The translations under genes and the position numbers were made by a program. The notes beneath the pieces were generated by a model. That model was not told where the DNA came from. It searched no databases and saw nothing but the letters and a program-made list of their open reading frames with translations. 64,000 nt of DNA. It comes from Hippasteria phrygiana. Lineage: Eukaryota; Echinodermata; Asteroidea; Valvatida; Goniasteridae. Shown piece by piece: positions 1 to 10,690 of this stretch; the first letter of the stretch is position 1; the number at the start of each line of letters is the position of its first letter. The stretch is from assembly GCA_037893225.1 (NCBI GenBank), contig JAZGUH010000143.1, positions 1 to 64,000 on the forward strand, read 5' to 3'.

Positions 1-109
1 ACCCCAACAATGGATTAAAAATGCAGAGATTGGTGTGTATACATGTCAACCGGCCAGGTGGTAATTTTCAATCCGTCTCTATAGAGGTCATTCAGGCTCG
101 ATGGGTTAA
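1..109. repeat. Right part of a TTAA-bounded MITE-like repeat
   Basis: The stretch resembles the right half of the repeat at 24897-25072. Both read TCAACC-GCCAGGTG-TAATTTTCAA, then a tail ending ATGGGTTAA. The TTAA at 106-109 corresponds to the TTAA closing the other copy. The left end lies outside the window. The family is not identified. Confidence 0.4.
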
Positions 110-344
110 AGAAAAGACTACAGCTGTGGTTGGAAGTTTGAAAACAATTGGAAATTGTTCCTTCAATTGGAGCTGACTGTTCTGTTTCTTGCAATTTTTT
201 CTGTTCAAATCATGGTTCGAACGCCTTCCTCATGTATAATCATTCATATTTGGTTCAAAGCTTTGGAATGAATTTGTTTGCAGGACTGTGGTGTAAACTT
301 AACCACAACCATACATGGAACAGCAAAAAACATCTATAACAAAC

Positions 345-540
345 CTTCATCGTAGGCAGACTGTACTCTGAGCTGGGCGTGGTTATGGGTGTGGTAAGGG
401 GCGTGGTCCCAGTTGATCCCATCATGGGGGACGAGACCGATAAAGTGTCTCTCGATGTCTCCCTGGAAGGCAATGAGCCCTTGCGATCATTGAAGAAAGC
501 CAACAGCTGTTCGTAGCGTCCCGGAATTTCCAACTGATGT
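345..540 (-). CDS. Candidate internal exon of an unidentified host gene
   Basis: On the minus strand a pyrimidine-rich acceptor (TATTGTATTGCAG) directly precedes 540, and a donor (ATGAAG/GTTTGT) follows 345. The 196-bp segment between them is open in one frame. It begins HQLEIPGRYEQLLAFFNDRK, continues with a Ser/Thr/Pro-rich stretch (STGTTPLTTPITTP) and ends SEYSLPTMK. The exon starts on the third base of a codon. A well-formed first half followed by a low-complexity linker looks like real protein rather than a chance frame. I do not recognise the family. No neighbouring exon is visible: upstream exons would lie to the right, and only repeats are seen there. No function is proposed. Confidence 0.42.
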
Positions 541-1212
541 CTGCAATACAATACCAATGAGTTACTGGCTGCAGAAGTCTTTGGATGATTGTATCCCGAG
601 TAGAAATTAATGTAAAATGGCTATATCAGAATCAGCATTTTTCCCATCTACATGTACTATCGACTCACAGGCCCCCCCCCCCCCCCCCCCAAAAAAAAAT
701 GTGTGTTTACAGTAACAGCCTGAAAAAATCCAGGTACATGTAGGTAGGTAGGTAGGGAAATAATTCTATTTTGTGATTTTTTTCAATTCAGTTCATGCAT
801 TTGCGTGTTCTTTTGAAATGTTTGAAACTAACTAAACATGTACATGTACATGTGCTAATTTCTGTTCTATTTATAATTCATAAAGAATTGTTGAAAACTG
901 GTGAAAACAGAGTTGTACTGATTCTAAACAAAATTTAAAAATCATAACATGGCAATACAGATAAGGGATTAAAATCGCTTGCACTTCCATTTTCGGAGGC
1001 AATTCTCCCCACAAAAAGAACACAATTCCATAGATCAGTGCTATGTTTAAAATGTATTTTGATTTGAGAAGGTACATGTATATTTTGTTCACCTTTCATT
1101 CCATTGTTGTACCCTTACTTGCATTTTACCCAGACTAATGAACCTACGGGTTGTTGGGTGAATGTTTTTTGTTTTTGCTCAGTGGTGCAAGGTGTACCTT
1201 AGACTTGGTTCC
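541..1212. other. Non-coding stretch with poly-C/poly-A tract
   Basis: No convincing gene is seen. There is a run of 19 C followed by 9 A (672-699), a TAGG microsatellite near 744 and a TACATGTACATG cluster near 838-852. The rest is AT-rich with short chance frames. Confidence 0.5.
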
Positions 1213-1320
1213 AAGTCTGTGATCGTGGTTTTTGTCGGCCTGACAGCCAATACAGTAGTGCCGGAAATAGCGCCTCTTGCGTCCTCTTGTGAGTTAACCT
1301 TTGATCACGATCACAGACTT
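1213..1320. repeat. Inverted repeat, 15-bp perfect arms
   Basis: AAGTCTGTGATCGTG at 1213-1227 is exactly complementary to CACGATCACAGACTT at 1306-1320. The spacer is 78 bp. It could be a small fold-back element; no flanking duplication is obvious. Confidence 0.55.
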
Positions 1321-1457
1321 AGGAATCTCATTTATCGGTTTGTACACACCCTATGGTGAATTAATCCAAAAGTGGACGGAACAAGCCGATTGGTCGGAAT
1401 CACCAAAAGCCTTCAATAACATGAATATTCAAACCAGGAGAATTACTGGACGATTCC

Positions 1458-1629
1458 ACTAATCCGACGAACCGTTAGAAGCCAGTAAGCCACCCAATCG
1501 GGCGGTACTTGTGACCTATTGGTCAAAGGCGCAATGAGTGCGCGCGTATAACAAGCGCGCGTGTATGGTACCGCCCGATTGGGTACCCAAAGATGGCTTC
1601 TAATTTTAAATTTTGTTCGTCGGATTAGT
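1458..1629. mobile_element. Fold-back MITE with long terminal inverted repeats
   Basis: The left arm has ACTAATCCGACGAAC, then TTAGAAGCCA, then CCCAATCGGGCGGTAC. The right arm carries their complements in reverse order (GTACCGCCCGATTGGG, TGGCTTCTAA, GTTCGTCGGATTAGT). The arms cover roughly 55 bp each with small indels, and the middle is itself GCGCGC-rich. It has no coding capacity. Target duplications are not clear, so the superfamily is unassigned. Confidence 0.6.
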
Positions 1630-2073
1630 CTATGGGTAACACGTTTTTCGTCTAGTAACAAAAACTAACAATCACGTATTTAATTTTGTATTTTTTCTAC
1701 TAATATAAGATCTAATATGATGTACATGTAGCTATAGGTTTTAAATACATACGTGTACCATTACGTGCCATTGTGCCAAGTATCATACAAATTTGAGACT
1801 GAACAGTGTAACAGAACACTGTATTGTAACCTATTGGTAATGGATGCAGCCTACATGGTTTTTGTGTCCTTCTGATTGGCCATCTCCATGGCCTCTGTTA
1901 TATTACAAAAATAACCAATATGGGTAATGACGTTTAGCGTGGCTGATGCAGACAAACAAATAGCCGCGATCTCGGACTTGAAATCAAGTCTAGGTGTACA
2001 TGTACCTCAACAAGAGCCAGACTCATGTTTAAAAACAAAATAAATACAAAAACTAGAAAATACATGAGGGAGG

Positions 2074-2444
2074 AGTGGTTAATCTGTGGTCGGGCAGGCC
2101 TTTGAAAAGCCCAGCCATGCCTGGGCCTTTGGGCCTTTACTCTTGCTATTGTGAGCCACAAATCACCTAACAATAGAGCATCAACTAATCAATAAAGCCC
2201 AGCCTCTGCCAGGCCAGGCCTGGTTGTAGCCCCTCCCACACTAATCTGTACCCATTCACGGCTGGATCAAAAGATGCCTCAGCTGTCAGTCAAGTTTGGG
2301 TGAACAATGGGAGCCAGCTGGACTCCAGAATTAATGGACAGTTTATTGTGTACAATCAGGGGATTATAGAAGCCCAAAGGCCCTGGCGTTCCAGGGGCTT
2401 GGCCAGGCTTTTCATAGGACCGGCCTGACCACAGATTAACCACT
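2074..2444. mobile_element. MITE with AGTGGTTAATCTGTGGTC termini
   Basis: The left end AGTGGTTAATCTGTGGTC at 2074 is exactly repeated in inverted orientation at the right end, finishing at 2444. The similarity continues inward through GGCAGGCC and TGAAAAGCC. The interior has GGCC-rich repeats but no frame. A related CCAGGCT/AAAGCCCAGC sequence is seen near 37430-37740. No clear target duplication. Confidence 0.6.
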
Positions 2445-3101
2445 ACACCCTAAAACTGTTTGTGCAAGGCTATTCTGTTTTGAATAATGTCAGAATGTGT
2501 TCAGTGTCCTGGCAAAAAATGTGAACCCCTACATCCAACTTGACTTTGTTTTGATATTAAATGAAAGAAAAATCAATAGAAAAAAAATCCTCTGTTCAAC
2601 TGTTAGAGGTAAAGTGTATTGTTTCCTGCCAAAAAATGTGAACCCCAGTGTTCTCCAACATGTAGAACAAACTTGACGCCCTGCCAAGCTTTCTGCGGCA
2701 CCCGCCATGCTTTAGAAGTCGCCATCAAGCTTTAAAATCCCGCCGCCAAGCATGCCAAGTTTAAAATCCTACCGCCAGGTTTAAACTTTTGTTTGCCCGC
2801 TTCACTTTTTTGGCGTGACTCCGTGTTTTTAAATTAAGTCTGTTTAGTATGGTCGACTGGTCCACAGTACATGTACATTGTACATGTACATCATGCATGT
2901 CGTGTTTCTGTTCGTGTTTCTGCATGCGGCAAAGTAACTTTGGAATCTATGCATGGGGAAACCCCTTTTGAGCGTGCATATTGCGCAGAGCGAGTCCGTA
3001 GTTGGGGGGACCAAAATTCATGCCGCACCGAAATTCATAGTCGGGTTCCGCTATCATTATCTTGCATGTAGTAAATAATTCCCATGTGTAGAGCCTGGTA
3101 G
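2445..3101. other. Non-coding stretch with short degenerate repeats
   Basis: CAAAAAATGTGAACCCC occurs at about 2514 and 2631. A degenerate 20-30 bp tandem repeat built on GCCAAGCTTTAAAATCC lies at 2690-2790, and a TGTACATGTACAT cluster at 2867-2893. No gene is supported. Confidence 0.45.
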
Positions 3102-3317
3102 CTACAATCCCGGCCAAAATTCTTGGGCCACGTGTCAATAAACGTACTATCCCCCGCGCCCCCGCTCAATGTTGTAATCTCAAGCCGGAGCGCATTCCGC
3201 GCAATGAGAGCCAACATTGACAGGGGGGAAGGGGGTCGGGGGGAAGGGGGTCGGGGGGAGGGGGAAGGGGGTCGGGGGGAGGGGGTCGAGGGCCCAACGA
3301 GATTTGGCCGGGATTAT
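3102..3317. mobile_element. MITE with CTACAATCCCGGCCAA termini, copy 1
   Basis: It starts CTACAATCCCGGCCAAAATT and ends with a slightly mutated inverse (TTTGGCCGGGATTAT). The inner ends TTGGGCC and GGGCCCAA are also complementary. The middle contains an expanded GGGGGAAGGGGGTC microsatellite (about 3222-3290). The core is shared with 4491-4640. Confidence 0.55.
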
Positions 3318-3440
3318 CTGAAATTTTCTTTCTGAAAAAAAACAAAAAAACATTTAAAAAGTGTGAGAAGCAATGGATGGTCATTGCTTTCGGAGTGAGG
3401 AGTAAAAAAGGAAAAGGGAGTTAAAAAGAGTCATCTTTTC

Positions 3441-3522
3441 GGGTTGGATTCGAACCCACGATCGAACCCACAACTCTTGCATTTGAAGGTACATGTCTAA
3501 ACCACTAGACCATGAGAGTCAC
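3441..3522 (-). repeat. tRNA-derived SINE head (pol III A/B boxes)
   Basis: On the minus strand it reads like a tRNA: an A box around TGGTCTAGTGGTTTAGA, then the B box GGGTTCGAATCC about 50 bp downstream. The anticodon arm is disturbed and a second GGGTTCGAT lies just before the B box. A tRNA-derived retrotransposon is therefore more likely than a working tRNA gene. Confidence 0.5.
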
Positions 3523-3774
3523 AGATGCTAAGAGCCTTAACCGTTCTATTTCCCGAAACAGATGATCCCAATTGTTTTGTAGTGCGCATTGTACACGATG
3601 TACCATGACGATTAACCATGCCATTTTTTTGTTCAACGCAAAAAGCGCATTACGCTACACAAACCACCTACAAGCCTCTTCCAATTTTTCAGCCGTCTCA
3701 TTGCGTGATTTGTCGGAAAATTCAACTTGGGACGTACGGAGACCGGGGCGGGGCACATAGTGCCCCCATCTCCA

Positions 3775-3803
<29 letters not shown>
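3775..3803. repeat. Poly-C tract (29 C)
   Basis: Uninterrupted C run. A second run of 20 C lies at 4246-4265. These tracts produce false poly-Pro/poly-Gly frames on both strands. The flanking 3800-4490 bases show no gene, only a CATCAT microsatellite near 4345-4390. Confidence 0.9.
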
Positions 3804-3808
<5 letters not shown>

Positions 3809-4490
3809 GTTTCCCAAGTTCACAGCCGATTTTCAGGAAAGTTGAAATGATCACGTCCACAACTTTCTCAACTGTAGGGAGCCGGGGGCCGTTTTTCAAC
3901 TTGGTGTGAAAACAATCGTATTTCTACCATAATTAACGTCTTGGTTGTCCAAAATAAGTCCAACAAAATTGACAACCTAATTAGTTGGACATAAGCACTA
4001 AAATAACATTCGATGTTTAGACTGGGATCACCGTTGGGGGCGCTGTAATCCGGCAATTCATACTATTTTGGTGGAAAAGTTGATTTTGCATCTGTGCACT
4101 TACAAGTGAACTTAGATTCCTAAAGTAAAACAATTAAATTCAACACATTACAATATACAACTTTTCGTAAAAGTCATGAAGTTTGGCGAGGATCGAATGC
4201 AGCATTAAAATGTTTCGGTGACAAATACGGTAGGGGGAAAGTGTGCCCCCCCCCCCCCCCCCCCCGGGTCCTGCTAGAGTTTTAAGAGCCAAGAAATGTG
4301 TACACGAGTGTAGGAGAATGTCTCCCAACTATTTTTTGCGGTAATCATCATCACTAGTATCATCATCATAATCACCATGAGCACCATCATTTGCCTCACC
4401 ACTGTTTTATTCGTGTAGGAGAGTGAAAGTGGTTTGATTGACTTCGCTCTGTCCACTCAACTCTTTATAGATATACATGTACTAAGCAAA

Positions 4491-4640
4491 TTTTCTTGGG
4501 CCACGTGTCAATAAACGTACTATCCCCCGCGCCCCCGCTCAATGTTGTAATCTCAAGCCAGAACGCATTCCGCGCAATGAGAGGCAATATTGACAGGGGG
4601 AAGGGGGTCGGGGCCCAACGAGATTTGGCCGGGATTGTAG
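4491..4640. mobile_element. MITE with CTACAATCCCGGCCAA terminus, copy 2 (5' truncated)
   Basis: It is nearly identical to the core of the 3102-3317 element. It shares TTCTTGGGCCACGTGTCAAT through CGCGCAATGAGA and ends GATTTGGCCGGGATTGTAG, an intact version of the terminus. The left TIR is missing and the G-rich microsatellite is short here. Confidence 0.55.
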
Positions 4641-5271
4641 ATACGCATGCAAATTGCAAAAAACGATTCTGGAACTTGTCGTCGACAAGATTTGACCAAC
4701 AAGCATAGTCATCTATTTTATTAAAAACTTTTGACAATTGCGACAAAGTGGACCAGTGGTTGAGTGTGCGATAAACGGCTGTGTGGATGATTCCACGTGT
4801 TACATGTTACGGTAACGCACCGTGCATGGGGCTGCTAGTCGGCTGGGCACGCCCGCGCATTGTACGGCAGAGAGTATTTTATCGTATTTTGTCACAATTG
4901 GGTTAAGTAATTATATGCTTCTTCATGGTGAGGGTGACAAATTGTACAGAGAAGTTTTGAAACGACTTTACATGTATTCCATACCTAACTTGATTTTCCA
5001 GAAACTGCATGTGTTTGTAGAGTGCTGTGTAGGATGTTGCTAGGATACCCACAGACTTCATTCTGGCTCCCCTCTCAACCTCACTGTCTACATGCATATT
5101 CTGGAAACAACTCAGCCCATAGTAGTTGTCTTTTCTGAAATATCTAAAAATAAAAATAAAAATGCCAGAATTAAAAGGATGATCAAATACCAAGTACATG
5201 TACATGTACTATGTACAATGTACATGTACCTTACCGTGAACATTTGGGAGAATGCACAAAAATACGGGGGC
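4641..5271. other. Non-coding stretch left of the hAT element
   Basis: No gene is supported. A TACATGTACATG cluster lies at 5194-5229 and ends close to the hAT terminus. Confidence 0.4.
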
Positions 5272-6041
5272 TAGCGCTGTTGTCGACAGGCCTTTTGTCC
5301 ACAATGTTGGCGACAACAACATTTTCCTGACATGTCGATACAGATGACTCATTGTCGACAAAAAAAATTAAAAATCGCACGCAATTTTTGTGCGAAAAAA
5401 TTCAAATTTTGTAATTTGTTGTCACAAGTTACACAAAATAAACTAATGTGAGACCTATAATGTTCTAGTTTGCATTAACAACTCATGTTGTATACTGTTT
5501 TTTCTTGTCGAAAACGCTGACTTACTTGCGGTGTATTTAGCTCGGGAGTTTCCCTGGGCGCCGCCATTTTCTTTACCTGCGCGCGCACGATAAACAGAAA
5601 TTGAGGTTAACGCACTGTCAAATCAATGACAGCGATGGGCGGGCCACGTGTTCGCAAACTTTGCTTAGCTGAAGTTTGCAACATGATCCGCGCGCTGCGC
5701 CTGGCTTGGCTCACTGTCAAGCCTTGCAAAACAAACAGGTCGCGACCATTGTTTACAGGATTCGTGTTATTTTTTCTTACAATGATTTGTATTGCTAAAT
5801 GTAGTTATTAGTTGTAAAAGTCGAGAAGACTAAATAAAAGCCAGATATAATATTTATAATGAAACGGTTTCACCTTTTTTCTTACTGTCTCTCAGTGTTT
5901 TCTTTTCAATATTTTGAAATGTTATGCTGTCGTTCCAATCAGCCCTTTTTTATTCACCCCTGAAGCCCCCGAGTCCCTCACCCTTAAGTGAAATTAATTC
6001 TGGTTTATCTACTTGCCATTGTTAATCTACTCTTCTCAATA

Positions 6042-6354
6042 ATGGAGGCCGATGGTAATGCCGCGGGTGCTAGTACCAGTAGCGAGACTGGGGGTGCAAA
6101 AAGTGCACTTTCAATCAGCAACTTCGTCCCACAGAAGAAAGGCAAAAAAGCTGGGTATGGACATATTGTGGGTTTCCCAGGGAAGGGGGGGGTCCTTTCC
6201 AAAACACAAACCATTTGTAAGTTATGCCACAAGGACAACGGTAAGGTTTTTAAAATGCCGTACACGAAAAACACGAGCACGATGGCACATCATCTCAACA
6301 CAGAGCATTACAAAGAAGTTCAAGGAGTCAGCTCAAGCTCCAAGAAGTCGAAAG
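6042..6354 (+). CDS. hAT transposase exon 1: BED zinc finger
   Basis: The start ATG at 6042 sits in CAATAATGG. An upstream in-frame ATG at 5988 would add a hydrophobic leader that does not look like transposase. The exon encodes about 104 residues: an acidic/Ser-rich leader, a basic stretch (QKKGKKAGYG) and a BED-type finger with C59, C62, H84 and H89. In BED-containing hAT transposases this module binds the element's DNA ends. A consensus donor AAAG/GTAAAA ends the exon at 6354 in phase 1. Joining directly to the exon at 7352 would shift frame, so at least one exon or base is lost between them. Compare the decayed exon at 6629-6830. Confidence 0.6.
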
Positions 6355-6628
6355 GTAAAATAGTCTTTTTTATTTTAATTTGATTCGTTTCTATTCATTA
6401 AAATCAATAAAATAGGTCAAAAGTGAAAATGTTTAGCGTTATCAAATACCACGCAATGGAACTAAAGTACGTAGATATTAAAAAAGTAAACCATTTAATA
6501 TTATATTATAGCTTTATAGATTATTATTTCAAATTTTCGATTCCCTAAAATAGATTTTGTTTTTGTTTTTGTCAAATCAACAGTGCAACTTATGCTGAGC
6601 TCTGCCTTTGAATGAACAAAACCACTGA

Positions 6629-6830
6629 CACCAAACCAGCTCTCGCTACAATGAGATAACACGGGCTATAACCAAGTTTATTGTTAGAGATTTGCGTCCA
6701 ATTGCGACAGTGGATGGTGATGGGTTTTAAAGATATGTTGCATACGTTGGAGCCACGCTACCAAGTTCCGTCCCGTGTAACAATTACCGACAAAAGATAC
6801 CGATGTTTCATGAGACACAGAAACAGCTGA
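6629..6830 (+). pseudogene. Decayed hAT transposase exon, one frameshift
   Basis: One frame reads SRYNEITRAITKFIVRDLRP, then IATVDGDGF and a stop. The overlapping frame from 6720 continues GFKDMLHTLEPRYQVPSR, then VTITDK. Together they match the region after the BED finger in ZBED1-type hAT proteins (AI..FI..D.RP....GF..M...L.PRY..PSR). The switch lies near GATGGTGATGGGTTT, consistent with a small indel. The RNase H-like catalytic segment that should follow is not seen in either strand of 6831-7351. The copy therefore cannot make an active transposase. Confidence 0.6.
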
Positions 6831-7351
6831 TAACCGTGTTACTCCTTAGTCCTTACCGTATCCAATAAATTAAATTATTAACTTTATTTTTAAAAGCCAT
6901 TATTGCTCAGGCCAATTCATATAATTATTTTTTAATAAAAAAATGAAAACATTAGGCGAAAAATTGTGTTTAGCGTCCCCGCCTTTTTGGGGCCGCCTGG
7001 ATTATAATTTTTTTACTAGTGGAAATGAGGTAGGAAAAACCCAAAAATGTCAACCGATCCATCAACAAAAAATACAAGCTTACTAAAACCATTAAAACCA
7101 CTGTAAACAAGTTGAATTTCCTTGTCCATCATGTCTCTTGGCCATATTAAAATAACCATATTAAAAGTTCTATATATAGAAACAAAATTATTTTGCAACT
7201 CTTCCACAGAATAATGTATGTTTTGTTTACACTTCTACAATACTATTAATAATAAATAAATTAACAAAACCAGTGATCAATATTTAATTGTATTTGGCAC
7301 TGGTATTACTGAATACTGATGAAACACGGTTTACTCTATTGTTTTTTCCAG

Positions 7352-8245
7352 GAACTGGGCCTAATCCAAGACATGAGCACTCGCTGGAACTCGGCTTTAT
7401 ACATGACCAAACGAATAGTTAAGCTGTTTCCAGCCATCTACAAAGTACTTTATGAGAACGGGGCCAACCACCTACTACTGAGTGGAGATGAGCTAACGAA
7501 GTTGGAGCAACTCATCAAGCTTCTGACACCTTTTGAGGAAGCTACCAAAATGGTGTCGTCAGAGAAACAGCCCACTGTAGGCCTCATCAAACCAATGCTT
7601 CATCAGATGAAGGAGAAGACATTGGCAGCTTCTGAGCGTGACTCCAAGCTCATCAAGGATTGCAAGGCTGCTATGCTTGCAAATCTAAGCAATCGATACC
7701 TGAAAGAGGATGTGACGTGCTTGCTATCCATGGCATCGGCAACAGATCCACGCTTCAAAAACTTGACTTTGATGAACAAAGAAGAGAAGATGGCCGTATA
7801 CAATCAGCTGGAGACGGAAGCAATTGCGACAGGCAGAGAGCAGGACGAAGAAAATCAGGGCAATGAAGACGTGGAGGAGGGAGGAGCCGGAGGCCCCGGG
7901 GAGTCAAGTCAGGCGACTTGTTTTTTTGACGAGGATATGTTTTTTTACCAGCCGATACAAAAGCCAAATGTCCAAACAATAGTGAAGTCAGAATTGGAGC
8001 GGTACAAGTCCGAGCCGACATCAGGGTTAGACACCAAGCCTGTTGAATGGTGGGCTGCTAGGAGGCCTGCTTATCCTATATTGGCGACAGTTGCTGCGCG
8101 CTACTTAAAAATTCCCGCTACAAGCGTCCCTAGTGAACGGGTGTTTAGTACAGCAGGAGAGGTAGTCAACAAGCAGCGTAGCTCTCTCAGTGCCGCCAAC
8201 GTGAACATGTTGATATTTATGCACACCAACTTAAAGTTAAAGTAG
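7352..8245 (+). CDS. hAT transposase C-terminal exon with dimerisation domain
   Basis: A good acceptor (TATTGTTTTTTCCAG) ends at 7351. The frame is open to the TAG-ended stop at 8245, giving about 297 residues. The beginning, QDMSTRWNSALYMTKRIVKL, is the conserved TRWNS block that follows the insertion domain in hAT proteins. The middle has an acidic linker (EQDEENQGNEDVEEGG). The end holds the hAT dimerisation motif: EWWAARRPAYPILATVAARY, then PATSVPSERVFSTAGEVV and SAANVNMLIF. The frame is intact over nearly 900 bp while the upstream exon has decayed. That could mean recent damage upstream or selection on a dimerisation-only product; sequence alone cannot decide. Confidence 0.7.
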   Translation, partial: ELGLIQDMSTRWNSALYMTKRIVKLFPAIYKVLYENGANHLLLSGDELTKLEQLIKLLTPFEEATKMVSSEKQPTVGLIKPMLHQMKEKTLAASERDSKLIKDCKAAMLANLSNRYLKEDVTCLLSMASATDPRFKNLTLMNKEEKMAVYNQLETEAIATGREQDEENQGNEDVEEGGAGGPGESSQATCFFDEDMFFYQPIQKPNVQTIVKSELERYKSEPTSGLDTKPVEWWAARRPAYPILATVAARYLKIPATSVPSERVFSTAGEVVNKQRSSLSAANVNMLIFMHTNLKLK

Positions 8246-8537
8246 ACTTACATCTGCTCAACTGCCCAAGTTGGAGGAGTACTTGTAGGTACTGGATGGA
8301 TACATTTAAACGTAGACCCGTATTCATATTCATAAGGTTTAAAACTTCAAAGTTTCAACAAAGTTATTGCGTTAAAGGTAGTATACAACATTTGCAACAT
8401 CAAAAAACAAAACTACTGTATAACGAACTACCGGTACCGTACCTAACTGTAAGTAAATATCTCAAGCATCCTGTACTATAATCATGGCATGGCACATGGT
8501 GTGCTTTCGTTTTCAAGAAAGGTGGAAATTTATATCG

Positions 8538-8581
8538 TTTTCCAGCGATTGTCGGCTTACATGTACAATCATCGTTGGAAA
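8538..8581. repeat. Hairpin TTTCCAGCGATTGT
   Basis: TTTCCAGCGATTGT at 8538-8551 pairs imperfectly with ACAATCATCGTTGGAAA at 8565-8581. It resembles the hairpin at 24197-24230 in sequence and may be from the same small fold-back family. Confidence 0.45.
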
Positions 8582-10060
8582 TAGTGCAGTTATTGCTCAG
8601 TTTTGTTTAAAGTATGTCAGGGAACCAGACTACTTTAAAAAACATTTTTTTTCTGTTTTTCCCAGCATCACACAAACCTTTAAACAGTGTTTGCTAGCAC
8701 GCCATAAAATACAAACTTCCAAATCCATTTATTTCTGAAAATTACAGCAACAGCAAATCGTGTATACTACATTTAAATTCTATTTAACTTGGAGAAGGAA
8801 CTTGAAATAATAATAGTCGTCACTACCGCAGTACCGCTGTCTGATCTTGCTGTGATTACCGAACCCAGAAATTTGATTGTGCTCTTTTTTGTTTTCATTC
8901 GGAACGTCGAGCTGAAAACAATCGCTTTTGCAAAAGTGACGTGAGAGTTGAATGTTTTTCAACTTCTGAGCGATTGTTCTATTTTTGTCAACTGAACTAC
9001 ATTAACCAATAACCGCTGACCAGCCAGATCTACATTAGATTTTTGCAAATTTTCTGATTTGTAAGGTTCGAAAAATGAAAGTGAATTTACCAAAATAGAT
9101 ATCGGTAACAACTCAAATATTAAATGCTTTAATACCGTTTTCCAGTTTTATCAAGATCTATTTCTTTTCAATGTTTTCACTATAGTATGGACTGCGCATC
9201 ATGATTGCCTGTCCCGTCACTTCTTAAAAGCGATGCATCGTAATCGTTCAGCGATCGAGCGCAAAATAAATCTCCCCCAAAGACGCAATGCAACATTATT
9301 TGTTCCCCGCATTCCCGCTACCGAGTTGCAAACACTGCGGATGCGCGAGCTGTTCTATTAATAGCCTGGGGATTTCCTGGTCATTACTGCGCATGGCACT
9401 GGCTTCTAAATACATAACATGTGATTCCAAATCTAAACCTTGCAGTTGCACAGAACGGGATCGGGGCTTGTAGAAAAACGATGTTTATTATTTTAAACAA
9501 TACATTACTCCACCTTAAACTCGTTGAAAGGACCAGGAATTTAGTTTCATATTCGACAATTATAGTAAAGAATTTATTTTTTTAGCAGGAATTATAAATT
9601 AATGCGTTTCTTGAGCCAAGAAGAAAGGTAAGAAATCGGACTTCACGTCACGTTTCAGAGGTTTCGTTAGCACACAGTTAATTGGAGTTGGAGAGACGAT
9701 CGTTCAGTTCTCGTGACGGTGATCTCATCAGTTTTTTTCCTCACTAAAACGTAATTACAATGTACCTTGTTTACACGGATAGAAACGGATAAAATCAACG
9801 CACTTTTTTCTTATTCCGATTTTCGTTGCGTGCTGTTTTATAGAGCTAATCGTCGGCATACGCACTACATGCACTAACCGTGCGCTAACGAAACCTCAGT
9901 AGTCAATGCGTGATTTATTACCCGACTCGTAACTTGCTTTTTGTCGACAATTGTCGACGTCAGAGTTTAATTTTGCCGACATGTCGACAAGAAAAATCAT
10001 CAACGACAACAGCCCTACCCACCGGCATGACCGGTACTAGACAAGATTCAGTCTGTTTAG

Positions 10061-10120
10061 TCTCTTTCAGTTTTTAAAGCCAAGCTTAAGGCATTTCTTT
10101 TTAAAAAGACATTTGGATAA
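10061..10120 (+). pseudogene. 3' end of a LINE reverse transcriptase frame
   Basis: The frame reads SLSVFKAKLKAFLFKKTFG then stop. This is the characteristic C-terminal tail of Jockey/CR1-like LINE polyproteins (SL..FK..LK..L). A stop directly upstream (10058-10060) and no RT core show a dead, 5'-truncated copy. Confidence 0.5.
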
Positions 10121-10690
10121 AGTTTTAAAACTTTTATTAACGAGTTCGCGCCGGGATTATTTTTGCCAAAAATTCCTATTTTCCCAAAAGGCAAAATATA
10201 GCAGCCAACTTCGTACATGTATACAGCCAAATGCCACAAATACTGATTTGCAAGAGTCATTTCAACAGTATTAGTACAATATTTCCTGCCGAAACCTCAT
10301 ATATTTCAATACTCCGGGTGCGCCCACTGAAGCATAAATTGTTGAACAGGCCGTGCACAGTGGGCAAGTTCAAGTTTAACACACGGTCCGCCTCCACAGA
10401 CTTCTCGGACTGTGTGTGTGTGTGTACAAAACAAATGAGGGATTAGCGTGTTGAGACGTCACCCGGAGGTGAGTCCAGGCAAGCTTGATGTTTTTACTCG
10501 TCAGCCGTGCCCGTATATAAAAACAGCCAGATCGTGTGAACATGTCTTCCGAAGCGAACTAGTTAATGAAAATGAATTAAACTGCTTCAAACTGCTATTA
10601 TAAACTGAGTGAATTGACCTGAAATATACAAATTAACCTTTGAGAAAGAACTTGCTGAAGTTTTTACTTTTCTAATTTTAAGTTTTACTA

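Larger units (their letters stand above)
5272..10017 (+). mobile_element. hAT-superfamily DNA transposon, internally degraded
   Basis: The left end begins TAGCGCTGTTGTCG at 5272. The right end finishes CGACAACAGCCCTA at 10017, its inverse with one mismatch. Both subterminal regions carry several TGTCGACA palindromes (e.g. 5281-5288, 5353-5360, 9943-9960, 9982-9989), as expected for hAT transposase sites. The termini fit the hAT pattern (TAGGGCTG type). I cannot see an 8-bp target duplication (ACGGGGGC left, CCCACCGG right). Inside are a BED exon, a decayed second exon and a C-terminal dimerisation exon. The 8246-10003 stretch is non-coding; it includes a 14-bp inverted repeat (GAGGTTTCGTTAGC, 9657 and 9884) and a hairpin at 8538-8581. 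Confidence 0.65.

Noticed and set aside
3166..3909. Poly-Pro/poly-Gly frames
   Set aside because: They come from poly-C/G tracts and the G-rich microsatellite.
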